DNA of 7,344 nucleotides from Anaerolineales bacterium (GTDB lineage: Bacteria; Chloroflexota; Anaerolineae; Anaerolineales; E44-bin32), in NCBI GenBank assembly GCA_023250385.1, contig JAHFAU010000099.1, positions 1 to 7,344 on the forward strand. Direction: 5' to 3'. A program made the translations under genes and the position numbers. The notes under the pieces are model-generated. The model did not search any database. It saw nothing but the letters and a program-made list of their open reading frames with translations, and was not told the DNA's origin. This document shows positions 1 to 5,395 of this stretch, piece after piece (positions within the stretch are counted from its first letter, which is position 1; each line of letters starts with the position of its first letter).

Positions 1-1800
1 AGAGGCCATTGCGAGGATGGCGCCGGACCGCGCGTCCACGACGACCACCGCGCCCTGCTGGCCAGTCAATCCTTCAGCCGAAGCACGCTGCAACTCGGAA
101 TTGAGCGTAAGCCTCAGATGGTACCCTGCCGGCGGTCTACCATAGACCAGCTCGCTCCACGAGATCATGAGCGGGTCGGGGCCGATCTCACCCCGCAGAA
201 AGCCATCCAGACTGGTCTCGAGACCCGCCTGCCCGTAGTGGCTGGAATCGTATCCAGTGACCGGAGCGCTCGCCGGGTCGTAGTAGATCCGCCGGAAGGA
301 CCCGGTCGTGCCGACCGAGGCGGCCAAAGCAACTCCATCCCAGTCAAGGATGGAGCCGCGCTGCGAATAGCGACCGGCGAGCGATCGGCGCGGGTTATCG
401 GTGCGAGCCGTCAGCGCTTCCCCACGCACGATCACCCACCAGCCGAGGGCCATTGCAAGCACGATCCAGCCGACCGAAAGGAAGGCCTGGGCGCGCAGGA
501 TGGGGCGGCCGAACGGACCTAGACCGGGATGGCGCTCGCTCGAGAGCAGGACGAGAAACCCGGCCGCGATAGAGCTCGTGACCAGCGAGGAGCCTCCGTA
601 GGAGACAAAGGGCAAGGTCACCCCCGTGATCGGGAGCAGGCGCAACGTTCCACCCAGGATCAAAAGCGACTGCAAGCCGAGCGTAAGTGAAACTCCAACG
701 GCAAGCAGGACCGCGAACGGGTCGCGTGCTCCGGCCGCAACCCGCAGCCCGCGGCCCACGAGCACCGCGATGAGCGCAATGATTGCAAGAGCTCCGACCA
801 GGCCCCACTCCTCGGCAACCGCTGCGAATACGAAATCGGATTGCACCACCGGCACCGCGGTAGGGGCGCCGCGCCCCGGGCCAGAACCCAGCACCCCGCC
901 GCTGGCGATGGCGATCAGCGATTGCACGATCTGGTATCCGGAACCGGTTGGGTCGAGCCACGGGTTCACCCAGGCCTCGATTCGAGTCCGGACCACATCC
1001 AGGGTCAAATACCCGATCCCTGCGCCTGTAACTAAAAATCCCAGTGCGCCGTACAGAACTGCGGCATGTCCATAGGCAACGTAGATCTGGCCGGCGAGCA
1101 GCGCGAGCAGCAACGTTCCCGCGCCGAGATCGCGTTGGGCGAGCAGCAGCAATCCAGCCAGGCCGCCCGCGGCCAAGAGCGGCAGGAAGTCGGCTGCCCA
1201 GGCTGCACGCGGGTTCGCCAACCGTCGGTCCGCAAGGTAGGAGGCGGCGAACGCAATCAGCAGCAGGCGCAAGGGCTCCGAGGGTTGAAAATAGAGGCCG
1301 CAGCAGCCCAACCACAGGCGTTGCTCTCCACCGGCCGGATTGGTGCCCAGGACCAAGGTGAGGGCGGTAACCGTGATCCCGGCGGTCAGCCACAGGTAGC
1401 GGTAGCGCCGCAGCCAGCCGAGGCCCGGCGGGCTGCGCATCAGTTCCACCAGCGCCACGCTCCCGACGAGGAACCAACCCACCTGGCGCGCCCCCAGCCC
1501 GGGCGAAACTCTCCAGACGATCAGGACGCCCCAGCCTGCCAACAGGAGCACGATCGGGAGCAGTAGCGGATCGCGCCTCGAGCTACCGCGGTCGGCGAAT
1601 CTCCGAATCATCCAGGCGCAGCCGACCCAGATCGGCAGCAGGACGAAATGGCCGAGCTTTAACGGCGCTGCCTCTCCGGATGCCGCACGCGGAATTGCCA
1701 TTGCCAGTGCGGCGAGGACCAGGAAGGCGAAGGCGAGCGACAGCAGGCGCAGCTCGCGCTGCGAAACTTCCGAAGGTCCCTCAGCCGTAATAGCGGCCAA
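1..1800 (-). CDS. SEDS (FtsW/RodA-type) glycosyltransferase fused to class B penicillin-binding protein, 3' end beyond window
   Basis: One stop-free frame of 600 codons holds both halves of a peptidoglycan synthase. Residues 1-421 are a polytopic SEDS protein with about ten hydrophobic segments (first at about 21-36). It has the family motifs QPSEP (172-176), AQRDLGAGT (221-229), SDFVFA with the presumed catalytic Asp322, and PFVSYGGSS (397-405). After a linker of about 19 residues comes a new membrane segment (441-458), then class B PBP signatures: RGSILDWDG (481-489), YGQAGLE (522-528) and GAVVVVDARSG (583-593). The region around 501-530 resembles actinobacterial PbpA. The transpeptidase SxxK, SxN and KTG motifs would lie beyond the left edge. 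The SEDS half should polymerise lipid II and the PBP half cross-link the strands outside the membrane. The start is probably TTG at 1798-1800 (or 1801-1803), overlapping the end of mtnP by about 20 bp; no strong ribosome binding site is seen. The first ATG (1699-1701) would cut into the first membrane segment. Family identity is very secure; the exact start is not. Confidence 0.9.
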   Translation of the reverse strand, partial: MAAITAEGPSEVSQRELRLLSLAFAFLVLAALAMAIPRAASGEAAPLKLGHFVLLPIWVGCAWMIRRFADRGSSRRDPLLLPIVLLLAGWGVLIVWRVSPGLGARQVGWFLVGSVALVELMRSPPGLGWLRRYRYLWLTAGITVTALTLVLGTNPAGGEQRLWLGCCGLYFQPSEPLRLLLIAFAASYLADRRLANPRAAWAADFLPLLAAGGLAGLLLLAQRDLGAGTLLLALLAGQIYVAYGHAAVLYGALGFLVTGAGIGYLTLDVVRTRIEAWVNPWLDPTGSGYQIVQSLIAIASGGVLGSGPGRGAPTAVPVVQSDFVFAAVAEEWGLVGALAIIALIAVLVGRGLRVAAGARDPFAVLLAVGVSLTLGLQSLLILGGTLRLLPITGVTLPFVSYGGSSLVTSSIAAGFLVLLSSERHPGLGPFGRPILRAQAFLSVGWIVLAMALGWWVIVRGEALTARTDNPRRSLAGRYSQRGSILDWDGVALAASVGTTGSFRRIYYDPASAPVTGYDSSHYGQAGLETSLDGFLRGEIGPDPLMISWSELVYGRPPAGYHLRLTLNSELQRASAEGLTGQQGAVVVVDARSGAILAMAS

Positions 1801-2644
1801 CAAGGGGTCTCAGTTTCTCGAGGGTCTCAGGGGGGATCGAATCAGGAACCGTGATCAGGGCGTCTTTGAGTGCGTCCTTGCAACTGCAATCTCGCTCGGC
1901 CGGCAGGCGAACGACAGTGTCGGCCAGGGCCTGTTCGGCCAGCCGAGTGTTTGCCTGCAAGGTCCGAATGACCATCTCGACGGTCACCGGCGCTTCTGAC
2001 CGGTGCCAGACATCGTAATCGGTGACGTGGGCCAGGACCGCGTAACACATCTCGGCCTCCCGAGCCAAGAACGCCTCCGGCGAGCTGGTCATGCCGATGA
2101 TCGCGACCCCCCAGCTGCGGAAGGTGTTCGACTCGGCCCGAGTCGAGAAGCGAGGCCCTTCGATCGTCAGAAAGGAGCCCCGCGGGTGCACCTTCCCTCC
2201 CGCCGCGGTCACGCTCTCCACCAGGGCTTGCGATACTACCGGACAGAACGGATCCGCGACGCTGACATGGGCGACGATTCCCCCTTCGAAGAAAGTCCGT
2301 GGCCGCAGTTTCGTGAAGTCCAGCAGCTGGTCGGGCACGACCACGTGCCCAGGGGCATAGTCCTCCCGCAGGGATCCGCAGGCGCTTACCGCAATAACCC
2401 GCTCGACCCCCAGCAGCTTGAGGGCGAATATGTTGGCCCGGTAGTTCACCTCGCTCGGTGAGATCTGGTGATTGCGGCCGTGCCTCGCAAGGAAAGCGAC
2501 CGACTTGCCGTTGAAACGGCCAAGCACCAGCGGCGCGCTGGGTTCCCCGAATGGAGTGCTGATGGCGCGGGTCTCCTCGACCTCCAACCCGTCCATCTGG
2601 TACAGGCCGGAACCTCCGATGACCCCGATCCGCGCCTCGGTCAT
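1781..2644 (-). CDS. mtnP: S-methyl-5'-thioadenosine phosphorylase
   Basis: This 287-residue protein has the usual family length. It should cleave methylthioadenosine with phosphate to adenine and methylthioribose-1-phosphate in the cytosol, the entry step of methionine salvage after polyamine synthesis. Visible motifs are GVIGGSGLY (7-15), ARHGRNH (53-59, phosphate site), NYRANIFALK (67-76), SACGSLRE (87-94), TIEGPRFSTRAES (160-172) and MTSSPEAFLA (185-194). TDYDVW (208-213) carries Asp209 and Asp211, which in this family select 6-amino purines (adenine) rather than the guanine or hypoxanthine of ordinary purine nucleoside phosphorylases. A Cys-Ser-Cys (253-255) sits near the C-terminus. The ATG lies 8 bp after the FhaB stop, with a GGAGGAGG Shine-Dalgarno upstream. 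The 3' end overlaps the SEDS-PBP start, so the gene is embedded in a cell-wall operon with no obvious metabolic partner nearby. Confidence 0.95.
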   Translation of the reverse strand: MTEARIGVIGGSGLYQMDGLEVEETRAISTPFGEPSAPLVLGRFNGKSVAFLARHGRNHQISPSEVNYRANIFALKLLGVERVIAVSACGSLREDYAPGHVVVPDQLLDFTKLRPRTFFEGGIVAHVSVADPFCPVVSQALVESVTAAGGKVHPRGSFLTIEGPRFSTRAESNTFRSWGVAIIGMTSSPEAFLAREAEMCYAVLAHVTDYDVWHRSEAPVTVEMVIRTLQANTRLAEQALADTVVRLPAERDCSCKDALKDALITVPDSIPPETLEKLRPLVGRYYG

Positions 2645-2652
2645 CTCGGGGA

Positions 2653-3099
2653 TCAGCCTCCTCCGTCCTTGTGGGGAGCCGGACCACTCTTCAACTCAGT
2701 GAAGACATTGCCAAACCGGATCTGGTCACCGAAGGTTACGACGATGGGGTCCTCGACGTCCAGCTCGTTGACCCCGGTACCGTTCTTCGATCCGAGGTCT
2801 TCCAACCACCATTGACCCCCCTGGTAGGACAGGCGAGCGTGGTGGGAAGACACCGTGCTGTCGTCAATCAGGATCGTATTGTCGCCAGCCCGGCCGACCA
2901 GGTTCAGATTAGAAAGCGGGAACGCTCGGCTGGGAGCAGTGTCGGTTCGGAGGTCCAAGTGGGCCGGTGGAGCGATCTCCGAGGTGCGAGCCGATGCGCG
3001 CAGGTCTCGCCAGAGGAAGAGCAGGACCGCGCCCAGGAAGGTATACAGCACCAGGGCCAGCCCCAGGCGGAGGGCCAGCAGGGCGAGCTCGGGGCTCAT
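2653..3099 (-). CDS. fhaB: FhaB-like membrane-anchored FHA domain protein
   Basis: This 148-residue protein has one N-terminal membrane segment (about residues 5-29, then Trp30-Arg31) and a C-terminal forkhead-associated domain (about 60-136). The FHA domain binds phosphothreonine peptides made by Ser/Thr kinases. All canonical residues are present: Gly69-Arg70, the SxxH motif (Ser84-His87) and Lys-Asn-Gly at 105-107, so phosphopeptide binding is expected. Layout and size match mycobacterial FhaB (FipA), which links PknA/PknB phosphorylation to cell division and wall synthesis. The ATG overlaps the stop of the upstream FhaA-like gene as ATGA, implying translational coupling. The Asp-Gly-Gly-Gly tail is also the Shine-Dalgarno for mtnP. 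The FHA assignment is certain; FhaB orthology is inferred from architecture and neighbours. Confidence 0.85.
   Translation of the reverse strand: MSPELALLALRLGLALVLYTFLGAVLLFLWRDLRASARTSEIAPPAHLDLRTDTAPSRAFPLSNLNLVGRAGDNTILIDDSTVSSHHARLSYQGGQWWLEDLGSKNGTGVNELDVEDPIVVTFGDQIRFGNVFTELKSGPAPHKDGGG
2657..2664 (-). promoter_or_regulatory. Ribosome binding site of mtnP (GGAGGAGG)
   Basis: A perfect GGAGGAGG lies 12 nt before the mtnP ATG, slightly further than usual. It is part of the last codons of the upstream FHA gene, where it encodes the terminal Gly-Gly-Gly. It is the only strong Shine-Dalgarno I noticed in the window, while several other genes appear leaderless or translationally coupled. 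Confidence 0.55.
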
Positions 3100-3917
3100 C
3101 CACCCTCTTCGCTATCCCATTCGCCGGTGACTGTCCGCTGATCTCCTGCCGGCCGTGGCGGAAACGGCGGGGTATAGGCAGTGGCCGTGTCTGGCGGTCC
3201 CCCGGGATCTTCACCGTAAACCATCCGCAATCCGGCGATCGTGATCACGTCCCCCGCCCGCAGGATGTGTTGCTTGACCTTGCGTCCATTGACCTTGGTG
3301 CCGCTGGTCGAGCCCAGGTCGAACAAGACGAAGCGGGAATCGCGGACCCGAAGTTGGGCATGGGTTCGTGAGACATGCTCGTCTTCCAGGATGATTTGGT
3401 TGTCAATCCTGCGGCCGACGTTGATTACCGGCCGCTCGAGGGCGAAATGGGTGCCATCGTCCAGGATCAAAAAGGCGCCCTTAGGGAAGCTGTTGCCCGC
3501 GGCCGAGGGCTCCCGCACCATGGCCTTGGTGAATTCGAGCGGGTTTGTGCTGTGCCAAGAGATTACTCTTAGCTCCCTACGATTCAAGGTCGGATCCGAC
3601 GCCAGGGTCACATTTGGTTCCTGGGCCATTCGGTACCCACATTGGCTGGCAACCTCGGTGAGGCCAGTCGAGAGAGTTGCCTGGATATCCGGTGCCTGCT
3701 CGAGGACCTTCGCCACATCCTCGGGATTGAGGGTCAGCGCGAATTCGTTGGGGGCGTAGGCGTTGCCGGCTTCGTCCCGCCGGACGCCGTCCACCATGGT
3801 TCGGGCAAGCTGGCTGGCCAGGGTGGCGGTGGACAGTTCCTCCCGCAACAACCTGGCCAGCGAACCTTCGAAGAGCTTCTCAAGCTGACCTTCGAGCTTG
3901 GCAAACGGCTCGAGCAT
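3096..3917 (-). CDS. fhaA: FhaA-like protein (FhaA N-terminal/DUF3662 domain plus FHA domain)
   Basis: This 273-residue soluble protein starts with the helix typical of the FhaA N-terminal domain (LEGQLEKLFEGSLARLLREE at 8-27). It continues through YAPNEFALTLNPED (54-67) and TLASDPTLNRRELRVISWHS (104-123). An FHA domain follows at about 147-236 with Gly168-Arg169, SRTH (183-186), STSGT (203-207) and Asn210-Gly211. The C-terminus is a proline-rich acidic tail with YGEDPGGPPD (234-243) and TPPFPPRP (249-256). In mycobacteria FhaA binds phosphorylated MviN/MurJ and helps control peptidoglycan precursor export; a similar adaptor role is inferred. Ser replaces the usual Asn in the STNGT loop, a fairly common variant. 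The ATG at 3915-3917 is preceded at 8 nt by a perfect TATAAT, so the message is probably leaderless. The stop overlaps the FhaB-like start by 4 bp. It is the more canonical of the two paralogues. Confidence 0.88.
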   Translation of the reverse strand: MLEPFAKLEGQLEKLFEGSLARLLREELSTATLASQLARTMVDGVRRDEAGNAYAPNEFALTLNPEDVAKVLEQAPDIQATLSTGLTEVASQCGYRMAQEPNVTLASDPTLNRRELRVISWHSTNPLEFTKAMVREPSAAGNSFPKGAFLILDDGTHFALERPVINVGRRIDNQIILEDEHVSRTHAQLRVRDSRFVLFDLGSTSGTKVNGRKVKQHILRAGDVITIAGLRMVYGEDPGGPPDTATAYTPPFPPRPAGDQRTVTGEWDSEEGG

Positions 3918-3925
3918 CGGGCGAG

Positions 3926-3931
3926 ATTATA
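3926..3931 (-). promoter_or_regulatory. -10 box of the fhaA/fhaB/mtnP/SEDS-PBP transcript
   Basis: A perfect TATAAT on the minus strand lies 8 nt before the ATG at 3917 in a GC-rich 106-bp gap between the two FhaA-like genes. No clear TTGACA-like -35 is seen 16-18 bp upstream. Transcription would begin at or 1-2 nt before the start codon, giving a leaderless mRNA. It would let the four downstream genes be expressed separately from the first FhaA paralogue. Confidence 0.6.
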
Positions 3932-4023
3932 ACCACATTCGGACGCGCCCCCTCCACTGGGAAGGCCGAGGGGCCGGCTCGGAGTTTGGTTGAGTTTGAA
4001 ATCCGGCCGGGCTGGGGTCGAGA

Positions 4024-4887
4024 TTAGCTGCGGGTCGTAGCGGGGTCTGAACCCAGTTCCTTGGTCGGAGCCGGGTTGTCGTTGATTTCGATCGTAGTCA
4101 GGTCAAGCGGAGTGACTCGATCGCGATCGATTTCCGGTTTGAACGGCGGAGAGTACGGCGGAGTAACATCCGGTGGGCCCTTGGGATCCTCGCCGTAGAT
4201 CAATTGCACCGTGGCCAGAGTAACCACATCCCCGGGTCTCAAGACCCATTCCTGCACCTGTTTACCGTTCACTCGGGTTCCGGCAATGGAGTTGAGGTCG
4301 TAGAGCACATAGCGGTAGCCTCGGGCCCGCAGTTGTGCGTGGCGCCGAGAGATGTGCGGGTCCTCGAGGACCAGCTGATTGTCCAATCGGCGTCCGATGT
4401 TGATCAGCGGACGGTCGAGCGGGAAATGTCGGCTGCCTTCCACCATGAAGAACGCTCCCTTTGGCGGAGAATCGTTTGCCGGTTCCTCCTCGTCTGGGGG
4501 CGCTTCGGTGGGATCGCTGCTGTGCCAGGCGATCACCCGCAGCTGCGCCCGACGCAGCATCGGGTCGGTGGCAAGCGTGATGTGTGGCTCGCGGGACAGC
4601 AGGTACTTGGAGTGCTCCAAGGCCAACTGCAGCGCTTTAGCAAGCTTGCTCTGGGACAGATGGTCGGCCTCAGTCAGCGCCTCGAAGTCTTTTGGGTGCA
4701 TGCTGAGGGTGTATTGGTCGGGGGCAAATCGCCTGCCACTCGCGTCCGACTTGGCGCTAGCAGCAATCTCGCGAGCCCAGTGACTCGCGGTCTCTTCGAG
4801 CGGGAATTTTCCCTTCGGCAGCGCTGCCAGCAGCTCTTGAACGAAGCTCTGCAGGTGCTCTTCGAGCAGCTCTGAGGGCTGTTCCAC
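4024..4887 (-). CDS. Second, divergent FhaA-like protein with FHA domain
   Basis: With GTG at 4885-4887 the protein has 287 residues; an in-frame GTG at 4924-4926 would add 13. I prefer the inner start because a perfect TATAAT lies 7 nt upstream of it, inside the longer frame, and because it gives an N-terminus matching the neighbouring paralogue. The N-terminal region is a diverged FhaA-type domain with FAPDQYTLSMHPKDF (about 54-68) and HITLATDPMLRRAQLRVIAW (102-121). The FHA domain spans about 145-235, with Gly165-Arg166, SRRH (180-183) and Asn207-Gly208. The loop usually written STNGT reads SIAGT (200-204), so a conserved phosphopeptide-contact position is Ala. The tail carries YGEDPKGPPD (231-240) and YSPPFKP (245-251), then an acidic, threonine-rich end. 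It is probably a cytosolic phospho-dependent adaptor; its partner is unknown. Confidence 0.85.
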   Translation of the reverse strand: MEQPSELLEEHLQSFVQELLAALPKGKFPLEETASHWAREIAASAKSDASGRRFAPDQYTLSMHPKDFEALTEADHLSQSKLAKALQLALEHSKYLLSREPHITLATDPMLRRAQLRVIAWHSSDPTEAPPDEEEPANDSPPKGAFFMVEGSRHFPLDRPLINIGRRLDNQLVLEDPHISRRHAQLRARGYRYVLYDLNSIAGTRVNGKQVQEWVLRPGDVVTLATVQLIYGEDPKGPPDVTPPYSPPFKPEIDRDRVTPLDLTTIEINDNPAPTKELGSDPATTRS

Positions 4888-4894
4888 TACCGGA

Positions 4895-4922
4895 ATTATA
4901 CGCTGACTACCATCGCCGACAA
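4895..4922 (-). promoter_or_regulatory. Promoter of the second FhaA-like gene (TTGTCG-16 bp-TATAAT)
   Basis: On the minus strand a perfect TATAAT (4895-4900) is preceded at 16 bp by TTGTCG (4917-4922), four of six matches to the -35 consensus. Seven bases separate the -10 box from the GTG at 4887, so transcription should begin at or next to the start codon. This argues for the inner GTG and a leaderless transcript. Confidence 0.65.
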
Positions 4923-4972
4923 CCACTTTGTGTTCCTACCCGCCGCGGGCGGGACGGGCGAGTCGGCTGGGA

Positions 4973-4978
4973 TATACT
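4973..4978 (+). promoter_or_regulatory. -10 box of the archease-rtcB operon (TATACT)
   Basis: TATACT lies exactly 6 nt before the ATG at 4985, placing the predicted +1 on the A of the start codon, the textbook leaderless arrangement. The upstream region is very GC-rich and shows no convincing -35. Its back-to-back position with the promoter of the second FhaA-like gene, about 75 bp apart, makes the 97-bp intergenic region a divergent promoter. Confidence 0.62.
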
Positions 4979-4984
4979 GGCCGC

Positions 4985-5395
4985 ATGCCGTCGGCCGGGT
5001 TCGAGGAGCTGGAGCACACTGCCGATTGGGCGCTCAGAGTTCGGGGGCGGGATCTGGCCGAGCTGCTTGTGAATGCTGCGAAGGGGATGCTGGAGCTCGC
5101 CGGGGTTCGAACTTCCGCGACGGCCGGCCCAGAGCGGAAGCTCGAACTTACGTCTCTCGACCGAGAATCGCTGCTGGTTGACTGGCTGCATGAGCTGCTG
5201 CTGGCGCTGGAACTGCGGCAGGTTGCCTTCAAGAATATCCAGTTGGAGATCAAGGGGGATCGCGGTTTGACTGCCACGTTTCAGGAAGTGCCGCTGACCA
5301 GCATCGCCAAGCCAATCAAAGCTGTCACCTACCACGAGCTGGTCATCGAGCAGGGCCCCCGGGGTCTGTTCACCACGGTCGTTTTCGATGTCTGA
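4985..5395 (+). CDS. Archease, activation cofactor of RtcB
   Basis: This 136-residue protein has the normal length of archease, the metal-binding cofactor that speeds guanylylation and turnover of the RNA ligase RtcB. Family motifs are EHTADWALRV (10-19), LLVDWLHELLLALE (63-76), IKAVTYH (111-117) and the C-terminal VVFDV ending in Asp135-Val136. Asp14, Asp66 and Asp135 are the likely conserved acidic residues of the metal site. The ATG at 4985 fits the family start and sits 6 nt after a TATACT box; longer in-frame extensions have no family similarity. The last 8 bp (ATGTCTGA) overlap the rtcB start, so the two proteins are translationally coupled, as fits their joint action. Confidence 0.93.
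   Translation: MPSAGFEELEHTADWALRVRGRDLAELLVNAAKGMLELAGVRTSATAGPERKLELTSLDRESLLVDWLHELLLALELRQVAFKNIQLEIKGDRGLTATFQEVPLTSIAKPIKAVTYHELVIEQGPRGLFTTVVFDV

Noticed and set aside
480..560. Possible frameshift or assembly error creating the SEDS-PBP fusion
   Set aside because: Translation is continuous in one frame through the SEDS end, a plausible cytosolic linker and the PBP membrane anchor, with no stop and no clear out-of-frame start needed. It cannot be fully excluded without reads.
395..1477. A 360-codon minus-strand open frame inside the SEDS-PBP gene
   Set aside because: It is Arg/Pro/Gly-rich with no recognisable family and lies wholly within the same-strand SEDS-PBP frame, whose translation shows many family motifs. 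It is a GC-rich shadow.
1066..1566. A 166-codon plus-strand frame, Gln/Arg/Gly-rich
   Set aside because: It is antisense to the SEDS membrane segments; its composition reflects the complement of Leu/Ala codons.
1842..2687. A 281-codon minus-strand open frame overlapping mtnP
   Set aside because: It is an out-of-frame shadow of mtnP with low-complexity Arg/Gly composition; the mtnP frame carries every catalytic motif.
3966..3982. Small hairpin CCGAG-7-CTCGG between the two FhaA-like genes as a terminator
   Set aside because: The stem is only 5 bp and there is no T-run after it on the minus strand.
4117..4130. Perfect 14-bp palindrome TCGATCGCGATCGA
   Set aside because: It lies inside the second FhaA-like gene and mainly encodes the alternating Asp-Arg-Asp-Arg of its tail; there is no second copy or context suggesting an operator.
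4924..4926. Outer GTG as the start of the second FhaA-like gene
   Set aside because: The 13 extra residues have no family match, and the extension contains the TATAAT and most of the promoter. The inner GTG gives an N-terminus of the same length as the paralogue.
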